From NCBI GenBank assembly GCA_963794385.1, contig CAWCDT010000020.1:1-64000 (forward strand): a stretch of DNA of 64,000 nt, in the 5' to 3' direction. This document shows, piece after piece, positions 51,562 to 62,479 of this stretch. The position numbers and the translations under genes are program-made. The notes under the pieces were generated by a model. That model worked only from the letters and a program-made list of their open reading frames with translations. It was not told the origin of the DNA and did no database searches. The DNA is from Gaiellasilicea sp963794385. GTDB taxonomy: Bacteria; Actinomycetota; Thermoleophilia; Gaiellales; Gaiellaceae. Numbering within the stretch: position 1 is the stretch's first letter; every line of letters begins with the position of its first letter.

Positions 51562-51928
51562 GAGAGTTCCTTTCCGCTAGCGGCGAACGATCCGATGCGG
51601 CAATTTACTGTGGGCCGGGCGGCACGCGAACTGCTGGTGTGACGAAGCGTCCTGGCCAGTAGGGGTCGCCCCGCCCGCATAACCCCGCCCCCGCGGGTGG
51701 TGGGGGCGCCACAGGGGCGGCCACAGACGACCCCAGGCCGGGATTATGCACCATTTGAAACGCGGGTGCGTCGCTGTTCAGAATCGTGAACGCCGACGGT
51801 CGCCCTAGCACCTGTCTCGGAAGAAACCAGGCCCCGAGCCCGTCATAGGAGTGTCACTGCTTCGTCATCGGCCGGCGCGATCGTCCGAGCCACAGACCAA
51901 GCACTCAGCGAGACGAGGAGGAACGACG
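51562..51928. other. Intergenic region without a credible gene
   Basis: These 367 bases contain GC-rich palindromes near 51670-51730 (CCCCGCCCCCGCGGG-type) and a minus-strand frame 51605-51811 of 68 Pro/Gly-rich residues without SD or domain. I see no supported gene. AGGAGG at 51914-51923 belongs to the next small ORF. Confidence 0.5.
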
Positions 51929-52078
51929 ATGGAGAAGGCCAGGACACGCATTCGCGGGTTGCTCCTGCTGGTCGTGTGCGCTACGGCACTGGTGCTGACG
52001 GCGGTGGCACTCGCCTGGCCCGAGCAGAGGTCGGCACCTCCAGACCGAGCACCGGCCGACGCCGAAGCCGATGGCTGA
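51929..52078 (+). CDS. Possible 49-residue membrane or exported peptide
   Basis: The ORF starts MEKARTRIRGLLLLVVCATA and has one hydrophobic helix (LLLLVVCATALVLTAVALAW) and a short Pro/Asp-rich end. GAGGAGGAACGACG places a good SD seven bases before the ATG. No homologue is recognised. It is convergent with the GH15 gene. Confidence 0.45.
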   Translation: MEKARTRIRGLLLLVVCATALVLTAVALAWPEQRSAPPDRAPADAEADG

Positions 52079-52133
52079 AGAGCCGTTGCCCGTTGGCGGA
52101 GGGTCGCCGACGGCGTTCGCCCCTGCGTAACCG

Positions 52134-55100
52134 CTACGGCAGCGTCACGCCGGTCAGCACGACCGGCCCGAGCGTGTAGTCGAGCATCGTCGACTGGTTG
52201 GCGCCCGGACCGGTGATCACATCGATTGCCTTCGGCACGAGACCCGGGTTGAACGTGCAATGCGGGTCGGCGCTCGCAGCTGCGCAGACGCCGAATTGGA
52301 ACTGCTGCGGCGTCGGGGCAAACCCCCGGGCCTGGTCGTCACTGAAGCCATCCTGGCCGGTGAGGACAACGGTGAAGCCCCAGCCGGGGCCGGGTGTGCC
52401 GAGCGAGGCCTTCGGGACGCGGAACGTGATGAAGCGGGAGATCGGGTTCGCCGAGATGGCGACCGTCCCGAGCGTGTTTCCGCCGGCGTCGACGTAGCGC
52501 TGGCCGAAGCCCTGCACCTGGATCAGCCGGCTCCAGGCGAAGCTCGGCGCGATGGTGAAGTTGCGCAGCGGATGGGAGGCGGCGGTCGACGTCGACGCGG
52601 CACCCGGAACGCGCACGTACACGTCGACGAGCTGCGCGCCGAGCGGGCTGCCGAACGTCTCCGAGAGGTCGCGCGTCTGTAGCCGGAAGATCACGTCTGC
52701 GCCCGCGTCGAAGACCTGGAACGCCTGGATGTCGAACGCGCCCGCATGGAAGTTGTCGGACGTCGGGTACGCGTAGTTGCCCGGGCCGTCGTCGTCGCCG
52801 TCCGGGTCGCTCGCGTTGAAGATGAGCGTTCCGGGGACGAAGTCGAAGAACACGGAGCGCTTGGCGTGGGCAGTGCCGCCGGTCGGGCTGACCGCGACGA
52901 TGTTGAGGACGTTCGTCCCTCCGGTGACGGGAACCTCGACGCTGAAGGAGCCGCTGGGCGCGGCGGCCGACACCACCGTCGTCGCCGAGTTGGCGTCGGT
53001 GTTCGTCGCCGCGACGTAGACGGTGTTCCCGGGCGCGGTCGTGCCGGTGGCGGTGACGGGTGAGGCGTCGACCGAGGAGTTGTCGGCGGGGCTGGTGACC
53101 GTCAGGGGTGTCGTTTCCTGCGTGCGGGCGACATAGCGCGCGTGCGTCGCTTCCGGAAGCACGACGTTCCGTCCGGCGGCGAGCGTCGCCGCGAGCCGCA
53201 CGAACGACGCAGCTGACCACGTGAGCGGCGATGCCGACCCTGCCGCCCCGCCGTTGACGAAGCCGATCGAGGCGAGGGTGGGATCGGTGCCGAAAGGCGA
53301 GGCCAGCGAGATCCGGCAGCTCCCAGTTCTGCTCGGGGATCAGGCCCACGCCGGACGCGAACCGGCTCATGCCGTCGAGCAGATCGGCCGCCAGCGCCGC
53401 GTTGCCGGCGGCATGCTCCTGCTCGCCGCGCTCGGCCGACAGCGCCGGCCAGAGATGCCCCGTGCCCTGGCCGCTCGGCGCCCACGGGCGCCCGTCGCTT
53501 GCGCGATCCCCGTACCCGTCCCCGTTGTAGCGGTGCCAGCCCGGCCCGTTCGCCGTCGTGGACTTGATCGTGGCGTCGACCACCTGCAGCGAGCGGAGCA
53601 CGTCCGCGTCGTCGACGTGGAGCAAGCCGAGCCGCACGAGCTCGAGGAAGCCCGCGTCGATCACCTCGCGCTGGTCGAGCGTCGGCCCGCCGTTGCCGAC
53701 GTTGTACGAGATCGCCGCGTTTGGGTCGCCCGTCTTCGAGAGCCGGATGAAGTAGCGCGATGCGTGCGGTCCGGTCGTCGTCACCGTCCAGCTCTTCACT
53801 TGCCGTTGCCACGAGTCTGCGACACCGAGCCACACTGCGGCCGAGGCCGTGTCGCCGTTCGTGCGAGCGATCTCTGCGGCGGCGACGAGCCCTGCGATCT
53901 CCGCGGCGATCGTCGAGGGCGAGAAGCCGCTCTGCTCCTCCCAGCGTTCGACGCCGAAGGCTGGGCCGCGGGCGGCGACGAAGTTCGCGGCCGGCTTGAT
54001 GTGGTCCTGGTACAGCGACGCGTCCGTGAGCCCGAGCTGGTACGCCATCAGGATCGGGTAGGCGGTCTCGTCGAGCTGCGTCCCGAAGGAGTCGGGCGCG
54101 ACCTTTCCGTTGACGAGGCTGTTGCGCGGCATCGAGCCGTCCGGCAGCTGCTGGCGCTCGAACAGGAACAGCGTCGCGGCCCGCGCCGTCCCGAGGTCGC
54201 CGGCGGCGACGAGGCCCGTCCACGACTCGTACAGGTCGCGCGCGAACACCTCACGGTATGAGCCGAAGTACGTGTTCGCCGGATCGCCGGCGGAGACTGC
54301 CTGTCCCCACGGCGAAGCGAGGCTGGCCACGATCGCGCCGGGGAACGTCTTGTCCTCGGACGCCTTGATCACGTTGGCGCTGAGGTAGTACTCGTCCTCG
54401 AGCCGCTTCCGGTCCGCGCCCTTGATGCCGGGCAGCTTCTCCGTCCGCGGCTTCGTCAGCTCCTTGTCGTACTCCTTCCAGCCCTTCACGTAGGCAGTGC
54501 GCGCCTTGTCGAAGTCGGCGGCGAGCGAGGCCTCGGCCGTCGCGACGGCCTCGGCCGCCGAGGCGCCGAAGCCGAGCGCGAGCACGGCCTTCCCGTCCAC
54601 GAGGTCCACGCGGGCCGTCTGGACGACGTTGCCGCCGAGCGCTTCGGCGGTCGGGCTCGTGATCGCGTGGTCGGCGTCCAGCTGGACGAGCCCGTCGCCC
54701 GCGCCTCCGACGAACCCGCTCGTGGCCTCGGAGAACACGCCGTCGAGGGCGGCGAAGACGGGCTGCGCGTAGTCGCGGTTCGCCGCGTTCGTCGCGGTGA
54801 CCGGGTCGGACGAGACGAGCACGGGATGCCCGGTCGAGTCGTCGATCGTCGCCCGGTCGGCGCCACCGTTCCCCGGCCCGCCGCCGCCGTTGCCGTTGAC
54901 GGTCGCGTCGAAGCGCACGTACAGGCGGTAGCCGGGTGCCGTCGGCTTGAACTTGACTGCCATGAGCACGGTGTTCCGGGCGGGGTCGGTGACGTACTCG
55001 GTCTCGATCCGGTACTTGCCGCTCTTCGCCGTGGCCGTGACGGTGCAGGCCATGTCGGCGGGGTCGGGTTTCGCGTCGACCGTGTAGGTCATGTCGCGCG

Positions 55101-56073
55101 TTTGCAGGTCGGTGAACGTCGAGCCGTCGGTCACCACGTACTGGAGCGTCTCGACGTTCGTGTTGTCGATCGTCGGGTAGTAGACGTCGCTGAGCACGCC
55201 GTTCGCGACCGTGTACCAGACCTTCGAGGTCGTGTTCCGGGCGGTGCCGAGGCAGTCCTTCCGGGCCAGGCCGAAGTGGGAGAGAGCTCCCGGGGCGCCC
55301 GTCGGGTTCTCGGCGACGACCGTGAGGACGTGCGACGTCGCGTTGTAGGTGAAGGTGACCTCCGCGTTGTCCGCCGGGACGGTGAAGGCGATGTTGGCGC
55401 CGCCGGGGACGCCGCCTGCCCCGTAGTTCTCGTCCCAGCTCTCGTTGATCGCGACCTTCCCCTCGTATACGCCGGCAGGGAGCGCCGTCGTCTCGAACGA
55501 GTAGATCCCGTCGCCGTCCACGTCCTGGAGCCAGGAGCGCAGGCACGACGGATCCCAGTCGCCCGGGCAGCCGAGCTCCGACTGGAAGCTTCCGGCCGCT
55601 ACTGCGATCACCGAGCTCCTGTTGTCGGTGACCCAGTGGCTCTTGTGGTCGTAGAAGAACTTGACGTCCCCACTCGCCGCGAGGTTGAGCGGGATGTTGG
55701 GGCCGTCCGGTTGCGCGTGGAGGCCGTAGTTCTCGGTCCACGAGTCGTTCAGCGGGGCCTTGTATTCGAAACTGCCCGCAGGCAGCGCGAACGTGCGCTG
55801 CCAGACGTCGTCGGCGGGGTCGTAGGTGAGATGAGTCGCGGCGCACTCCGCCTGCCAGTCGCCCGGGCAGCCGAGCTCCGACTGCAGCGAGCCGGCGATC
55901 GTGACGACCGTCGGGTTCGGCGTATGTGACCCCGACGCGACGGGAAGCAGGACGAGCGCCGCTCCGGCGAGCGCGAGCAACACCAGCTGACTCTTTCTCA
56001 GCGTGACCGACTCGCTCGAGGCCGGCGTTCGGGCACCGGCGATCCTCGCGCCACCCATCTCGCCGACCAGCAT
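52134..56073 (-). CDS. Secreted GH15 glucoamylase/glucodextranase, multi-domain, with one frameshift
   Basis: Corrected length is about 1312 residues. A signal segment (LRKSQLVLLALAGAALVLLP) is followed by two pullulanase-X25-like starch-binding domains, each starting with SLQSELGCPGDWQAEC or SFQSELGCPGDWDPSC. Next are a glucodextranase N domain (FGLARKDCLGTARNTTSKVW, SDVYYPTIDNTNVETLQY), the GH15 (alpha/alpha)6 catalytic domain (SYREVFARDLYESWTGLVAA, QQLPDGSMPRNSLVNG, GVGLIPEQNWELPD), an Ig-like domain and a glucodextranase C-terminal domain (VFDAGADVIFRLQTRDLSET). Near 53309 one extra base shifts the frame after ELPDLA; it continues SPFGTDPTLASIGFVNG. It releases glucose from alpha-glucans outside the cell. 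Confidence 0.85.
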
Positions 56074-56252
56074 ACGACTGGAGCCGCGCCGAGGAAAGCC
56101 GCGACCTCTGGAGGAGGGCAGGCGCTTGCGCGGTCGTCGTCGCGCTCGTCGGGCGAGCGTGCCGAAATGCTCCACGTTCGGCCAGTAGAAAGGGCCACTT
56201 GGGGCGCCTAGATTGGATCCGGAGGTTAGCTGGGGAGGAGGAGGCGCGCTCG

Positions 56253-58980
56253 TTGTCCCGACTGGGTGTCACGCTTGTTGCATCGCTCGTCATGACCGCG
56301 CTCGCCGCGTCGGGTGCCGGCGCGCACGACGGAGTCGACTCAGCCGCAGACCACGCCTCCGAGGATGCGGTCACGCACACGGCTGCGCAGGAACGAGCGC
56401 TGGACGCCCACACGCGCGCCGTCACGGCATTCGCTGCCGAGCGCGGCAGCGGCGGCCACCGCAGGGGCACCCCAGGACGTGGGGGAGTGGGGTCCCGTCG
56501 TCAACTGGCCGGTCGTAGGCGTGCATGTCGCCCTCCTGTCGGACGGCAAGGTGTTGGCATACGACTCGATCGGCGACCACGCCACCGAGACGTACCCCGT
56601 GCATGACCGAACACGGGCGACCGTGTGGGATCCGGAAACGGGCATCCACACGCCGGTCAACGTCGACACCGGCTTCAACGTCTTCTGTAGCGGCCTGGCG
56701 CATCTCCTCGACGGCCGGCTGTTCCTCGCGGGTGGGAACAAGGACGCACAGCTCAACGGCATCGTTCAGACACACATCTTCGACCCCGCCGGATACGCGT
56801 GGAGCCTCGGGCCGAACATGGCGGCTGGGCGCTGGTATCCGAGTCTGACGCCGATGCCCAACGGGGAGATGCTCATCACCTCGGGTCGTGTCGACATGCC
56901 CGAGGTCCGCACGATTACCGGCAGCCTGCGTGCGCTCGGCACCGCGTCGCTTGCCCTGCCGCTGTATCCGTGGATGGACGTCGCCCCGGACGGCCGAGCC
57001 TTCTACTCTGGCCCTGGCCAGACGCTGCGCGCGCTCGACACCACCGGCACCGGCGCATGGCAGGCGTTCGGACAGCGCGACGCGATCAACCGCGACTACG
57101 GCGGACATGTGCTCTTCGACATCGGGAAGATCCTCGTTGCCGGCGGCGGTCCCTCGACCAAGGACGCGCGGGTGATCGACGTCAACGGAGCCTCGCCGCT
57201 GGTCTCGGGGACCGCGCCGATGGCGTTCGGACGCCGGCAGCACAACCTGACCGTGCTCGCGGACGGCTCGGTCCTCGCGACGGGGGGCCTCTCGTCCGGG
57301 GCCGGGCTCGTCGACCTCAACGCCGGCGTCTATCCAGCAGAGCTTTGGAAGCCCGCAACTGGGTGGCGGACCCTGGCCGCGATGCAGTTCACGCGCCAGT
57401 ACCACTCGACCGCGCTTCTGCTGGCCGACGGGCGCGTGCTGAGCTCCGGCGGCGGGATCTGCGGCACGTGCGACCAGGTTGGCTACCTCGGTAAGAACGC
57501 GGAGGTCTTCTCGCCGCCCTATTTGTTCGAGTCCGACGGCACGCTCGCGCCCCGCCCTGCCATCGACGCGGCGCCGGCGTCTGTCAGCTACGGGGCGCCG
57601 ATCGAGATCGCAACCGGAAACCCGGCGTCGATCGGCAAAGTTGCCCTCGTCCGGCTCGGCGCCAACACGCACTCGGTCGAGATGGAGCAGCGCTACGTCC
57701 CGCTTCTCTTCACCGCCGGCGCGACGAGCCTCACCGCCACCGCGCCCGCGAATGCCAACGTTGCCCCGCCGGGCCCGTACATGCTGTTCATCGTCAACGC
57801 CAACGGCGTGCCGTCCGTCGCTCGCATGGTCACTGTCCAGGGCGGCAGCTCGCCGCCGACTGTCACGTTGACGCAGCCGGCGAACGGCGCGAATTTCACG
57901 GCCCCGGCGACGGTGGGTTTCGCGGCGACGGCATCCGACACGGACGGGACGGTGGCGAGAGTCGAGTTCTTCAACGGTGCGGTGGAGGTTGGGGAGGATA
58001 CGAGCGCGCCCTATAGCTTCACTTGGGGTGGCGTGGCGCCTGGCACGTACACGGTCACCGCGCGCGCCACCGACAACCTCGGCGCGAGTACGACGAGCGC
58101 GCCGTCTACGATCACCGTCAGCGCCGCAAACACGGCGCCAACCGTGACGCTGACGCAGCCGGCGAACGGGGCGAACTTCACGGCCCCTGCGACGGTGGGT
58201 TTGGCGGCGACGGCGTCGGACGCTGACGGGACGGTGGCGAGGGTCGAGTTCTTCAACGGTGCGGTGGAGGTTGGGGAGGATACGAGCGCGCCCTATAGCT
58301 TCACTTGGGGTGGCGTGGCGCCTGGCACGTACACGGTCACCGCGCGCGCCACCGACAACCTCGGCGCGAGTACGACGAGCGCGCCGTCTACGATCACCGT
58401 CAGCGCCGCAAACACGGCGCCAACCGTGACGCTGACGCAGCCGGCGAACGGGGCGAACTTCACGGCCCCTGCGACGGTGGGTTTGGCGGCGACGGCGTCG
58501 GACGCTGACGGCACGGTGGCGAGGGTCGAGTTCTTCAACGGTGCGGTGGAGGTCGGGGAGGATACGACTGCGCCCTATAGCTTCAGTTGGGGTGGCGTGG
58601 GGGTGGGGACGTACACGGTCACGGCGCGCGCTACCGACAACCTCGGCGCGAGTACGACGAGCGCACCGGCCACGATCACCGTCAGCGCCGCAAACACGGC
58701 GCCAACCGTGAACCTCACGTCACCGGCCGACGGCGCGATCTTCCCCTGGAAGCCGACGATCACGCTCACGGCGACGGCGAGCGATCCCGGCGGAACCGTT
58801 ACGAGGGTCGAGTTCCGGGACGGCGCCACCGTGCTCGGCCAGGACACGAGCGCGCCGTACTCCTTCACGTGGAGGAACGTCCCGCCCGGGAGCCACGTCC
58901 TGACTGCGCGCGCTACCGACAACGCGGGCGCGACTACGACCAGCAGCCCGGTCAGCATCACCGTGCGCCCGAAGCGCTGA
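56253..58980 (+). CDS. Secreted galactose-oxidase-like Kelch protein with C-terminal Ig repeats, +1 frameshift
   Basis: TTG 56253 is chosen because GGAGGAGGA lies about nine bases upstream and a signal peptide follows (SRLGVTLVASLVMTALAASG). Near 56445 one extra base shifts the frame; it continues DVGEWGPVVNWPVVGVHVAL. Kelch-like blades include RLFLAGGNKDAQ, KILVAGGGPSTKDARVID and FTRQYHSTALLLADGRVLSS. A DUF1929 domain follows (FSPPYLF to PPGPYMLFIVNANGVPS). Four Ig-like repeats of 94 residues end the protein. Corrected length is about 908. Members are copper radical oxidases or plant glyoxal-oxidase relatives; the active-site Cys-Tyr pair was not checked. Confidence 0.82.
57859..58977 (+). 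repeat. Four tandem 282-base Ig-domain repeats
   Basis: Copies start at 57859, 58141, 58423 and 58705. Copies 2 and 3 are almost identical in DNA (their central 67 codons match exactly in a shadow frame at 58023 and 58305), copy 1 differs slightly, and copy 4 is diverged. This shows recent unequal expansion or gene conversion. Each encodes a domain starting TVTLTQPANGANFTAPATVG and ending STITVSAANTAP. Confidence 0.92.
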
Positions 58981-59071
58981 GCCGCGCGCCCCAGCAGCGG
59001 GTTCGACTCCCGTCCGTAATCGGCCGACGACGTTTCGGTTCGCGCGCCGAATCTGCGCCTACGATTTCGTG

Positions 59072-59581
59072 GTGAGGGCAGCGGTGGTGCTCGCGTCGAC
59101 GTTGGTGGCCGCCGGGGTGGCAACTGCCGGGCTCAGAAGCCCCGCGCGGGTAACCCTGGACGGTGTCGGCGGCGCGCGGCCCGGGATGGACGTCGCAGCG
59201 GTGTCAGCTGCGTGGGGCGTTGCCCTGCGGCCCAACTATGAGGTGCGGCCAACGTGCGGTACCGCAAGCATCGAGCGGCGGGGGATCGTCGGGCACGCGA
59301 TCTTCATGCCACGCGGGGAGTTTGGCGCCGTGTTCTTCCGGAAGGGCGCCGTCACGGGTAGAGGCATCCGGATCGGGTCGACCCTCGCGCAGCTGCGGCG
59401 CGCCTACCCGAAGCTCAGTTCCCGGCCGGACAGATACAGCCACGGGGGCCGGAACTACTTTCTGCGTCGCGCACGCGCCCCCCACTGGGAGCTGCGCTTC
59501 GACGTGAGCCCGGCGAAGCGCGTGACGCAGATCGCGTTCGGCGAGCGTGCGTCCGTACGTCTCGACGAAGGGTGCGCCTAA
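59072..59581 (+). CDS. Secreted protein of unknown function
   Basis: The 169 residues have a signal peptide (RAAVVLASTLVAAGVATAGL) and a domain with VTLDGVGGARPGMDVAAVSA, then FMPRGEFGAVFFRKGAVTGR, IRIGSTLAQLRRAYPKLSSR. The two GMD/IGST blocks are the pattern of small secreted proteins that read x-G-M-T-xx-V-xx-x-x-G. A Cys pair (CGTAS and the final GCA) is likely bonded. GTG 59072 is chosen over 59069 because TACGAT lies six bases upstream, as in other leaderless genes here. Confidence 0.7.
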   Translation: MRAAVVLASTLVAAGVATAGLRSPARVTLDGVGGARPGMDVAAVSAAWGVALRPNYEVRPTCGTASIERRGIVGHAIFMPRGEFGAVFFRKGAVTGRGIRIGSTLAQLRRAYPKLSSRPDRYSHGGRNYFLRRARAPHWELRFDVSPAKRVTQIAFGERASVRLDEGCA

Positions 59582-59596
59582 AGAGACGCGGGTTCT

Positions 59597-60142
59597 CTAG
59601 TCGGGTAGCCAACCGTCGCGGTATGCGGTCGGCTCGCGGGGCGGGACCGAGGCGTACGCAACTCCGCCGTCGGTCGTGTCCTCCTCGACGCTCGCGCCGT
59701 GCCGCTTCGCGACCTCGTCGGCGGGGAACCCGAGCTCGTCACGTTCGCGTGCGCCGACCGCGATCACGAGGCACGGACCGCTTCCTGCCCCGACGATGAC
59801 GTGCTTCGTGTTCGGCGGACAGTGGACGAAGTCCCAGGCGCGCAGTTGCCGCTCCTCGCCCTCGACGATCAGCAGTGCTTCGCCGGAGACGACAAGGAAG
59901 GCCTCCTGATCGGCTTCCCAGTGGTACATGGCCATCGGCTCGCCTGGCCCGAGCACGAACGGATTGACGCCGAGCTGGTCGGACTCGCGACGCCAGCCTT
60001 CGAAATCGTCGGCCACGACGCAGACGGCACCGCGGCCGTCGGTCCGACGCCACTCGGCGTCTCGCATGTTGAGGACATACCACCCCTCGCCCTTCGGGAC
60101 GAGACCGTGCTCTGTCTGCTCCAGTTTCGCCTCGGGAACCAT
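59597..60142 (-). CDS. Cupin-domain protein
   Basis: The 181 residues start MVPEAKLEQTEHGLVPKGEG. The cupin core is PMAMYHWEADQEAFLVVSGE, LLIVEGEERQLRAWDFVHCP and PNTKHVIVGAGSGPCLVIAV, with His and Glu of motif 1 and His of motif 2 as possible metal ligands. Function unknown. Minus-strand TAGCGT is eight bases before the ATG. It is divergent from the TIR gene. Confidence 0.85.
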   Translation of the reverse strand: MVPEAKLEQTEHGLVPKGEGWYVLNMRDAEWRRTDGRGAVCVVADDFEGWRRESDQLGVNPFVLGPGEPMAMYHWEADQEAFLVVSGEALLIVEGEERQLRAWDFVHCPPNTKHVIVGAGSGPCLVIAVGARERDELGFPADEVAKRHGASVEEDTTDGGVAYASVPPREPTAYRDGWLPD

Positions 60143-60201
60143 CGATCGACACGCTAGCGACGCAGGCAGAGGAGTTGTCGGGATCCTGCGACGGCGCGAT
60201 T

Positions 60202-62441
60202 ATGGCTGTATCTCGACCTCGCCGACTGACCGCCGGGAACCCGCGCCGCGGCTCTTCATCAGCTACTCGCGACGCGACTTCTACTTTGCCGAGCAGCTCG
60301 CCGTTGCGCTCCGCCGGCGCAACTTCGACGTGTGGTTCGACGTGCACGAGCTGCCGATGGGGACAGACTGGTCCGCTGCGATCGACAGGGCGATCGTCGA
60401 ATGCGACACGCTGGTGCTCGTCGGCTCACGCGCTGCGCTCGCGTCCCCGTACGTCCAGCGTGAACGCGACCGGGCGGCCGAGCTCGCGCGCCCGCAGGTC
60501 GCCGTCCTGCGAGAGTGGGTCAAGCTCCCTGCCGCGCCGGCGCTCCCGACCTACGACCTGACGACCTCGTTCACGCGCGGCGTCGATGCCCTCGCAAGAG
60601 ACATCGCTGCCCGTCGTCCGACGGGACGGCGTCCGCGGATCCGGCTCCCCCTTCCGGGAGGGGCTTTGCTCTTTGCTCTCGCTCCGGCCCTCAGCCTCGT
60701 CTTCGTGGCCGTGCTCACCGCCCTGTTCCTCAACGAGGTCGTCGGGAACGTGGCGAGCTTCGCCCCGGACGCCGACGTCGCCCTGGCCGTCGCCGCCACG
60801 ATGATCTTGCTTGCGGGCGGCTTCCCCGTGTACGTTCTCTGGTCCTTCCTGAGGCGCCGCATGTCCTGGTTCTACCTGCGTGGCGCCCTGTTGACCATGC
60901 CGTTGGTGGCCTTGCTGACCGTGGTGACGGTCGACGCCACGGTGACTCCCATCACGAATCCGATCCTGAGCATGCTCGGGGGGACCGAGGAGATGGCCCT
61001 GGGACTATTGCCCACCGTCCTGGCCCTCCTCGTGGTGCTCGTCTGCATCGTGGCTGCGATCGCTACGGAGCTCTCGTCCGGCCTGTGCCGCTTCCTTCGC
61101 ACGGGTGTCGCTCCTCGGCGCGTGCGCTTCCGCCACATCGGCGCCGTCCCGCGGCCGGTAGACCGGCGCAACGTCGTTCGCTCCTATCGGCTCTCTGCCA
61201 CTGATCACGATGCGACCGTCGCTGCAGAGATCCGGCAGTGCCTGGCTGAATCAGGGCTCGACGAGGTCACCGACGGCCGCCTCGGCGATCGCGACATCGT
61301 CGTGGTCACGGACAGGACGCCGGCCGGCTGGCTGGCGCGGGAAGACCTGCGCGCCCCGATCGGAGTGGTGGCGACGAGCATCTCGCTCCCGCTCCGGGGG
61401 GTGCTCGGACGCTTCCAGTGGGTGGACTATCGACGGCGCCGGAAGCAGACGCTCCGCGCGCTCGGTCGAGATCTGACGGCGGTCGGAGGGCCGGTCGCCG
61501 AGGGGGGTGAGGCCCCGGACGTCCCCGAGCGTCTGCAACAGCTTCGGCAGCCACCGTGGGTGACGATCGCAGAGTGGACGCTCTTCACAATCGGGGTGAT
61601 CGCGGCGCAGGTCGGCGTGTACGCGCTGGCGCTCTTGGCCTTCGAGGACCGCCGCGCACTCGTGTGGCCGTCCGGCCTCCTCGTCGCGGTCGCTCCGTTT
61701 CCTTTCCTGCTCGCGTTCTGGCTGCGCCGACGGCGTCTGACGCCCCGCCTGCTCCTGGGTGCCGTCGCGGTGTGTTGGTTGGTGATGATCCCCCTCGGGC
61801 TGGACCCCTTGCTGCAAGAGCAGTTCCCCACCTACGACCGAGGGTCCTACAGCGCGGCGACGATCATCTATCCGGCTCTGTCAGCCCTCATCCTGGCGCT
61901 TGCCTGGAGGTCGTTGCGCCGCTGGCTTCCTCGCCGGCTCCACACGGGCGCGGGAGCAGATCCCGCGCTCGGCTATGCGCGCGGCTCGTTGGTTTGGCTG
62001 GTGTTCCTCATCCCCGCGGTCATGACGTCCGCCGCGCAAGCCGTCCTCGACTCCACCATTCTCGCCACCCCTGAGCCGGCTCTGGCCGCGCCGGAAAGGG
62101 CGGCAGCTGACATCTGTCGCGACCGGGACGGGCTCAGCGCAGTGGGCGAGCCTTTCTCCGCGGCAAGCGCGGCGATCAATGACGCGACAGCGCCTCGGAC
62201 GGTCAGGGCAGCGGTCGCGCGACGGATCCCGGTGACGACCAGCGTGATCCGTGAGCTCGAACGCTATGAGACAGCGAGCAGCTGGGGCGCAGACATAAAG
62301 AATCGCCTCATCGCAGGACTCGAGCGGATACTCCGCGCCGACGCGGCGTACCTCGACGGCAAGATCAGCGCGGTGATGTGGTTCGAGGAGAGAGCCAAGC
62401 TGCTACCCGTCACGGACGACCTGGTTGCTCCGACCTGCTGA
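60202..62441 (+). CDS. TIR-domain multi-pass membrane protein with a second TIR-like domain
   Basis: About 746 residues. The N-terminal TIR domain begins RLFISYSRRDFYFAEQLAVA (base 60252 on), then FDVWFDVHELPMGTDWSAAI, CDTLVLVGSRAALASPYVQR and a Glu at 60462 in the position of the catalytic NADase Glu. Four membrane helices follow, then a soluble domain (SYRLSATDHDATVAAEIRQC, DIVVVTDRTPAGWL) with a TIR-like order but degenerate. About five more helices and a helical end complete it. The frame has no start codon near the domain; ATG 60202 needs one missing base near 60245, and ATG 60066 would overlap the cupin gene. It may be an NAD-cleaving or signalling membrane sensor. Confidence 0.78.
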
Positions 62442-62479
62442 TCACTAGGCTACAGCGACGGCTTGCTGCCGGATGAGTC

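Noticed and set aside
51605..51811. 68-codon minus-strand ORF
   Set aside because: Pro/Gly-rich low complexity, no SD and no domain.
58999..59015. tRNA gene
   Set aside because: Only a T-arm-like GGGTTCGACTCCCG is present; no acceptor, D or anticodon arms can be formed.
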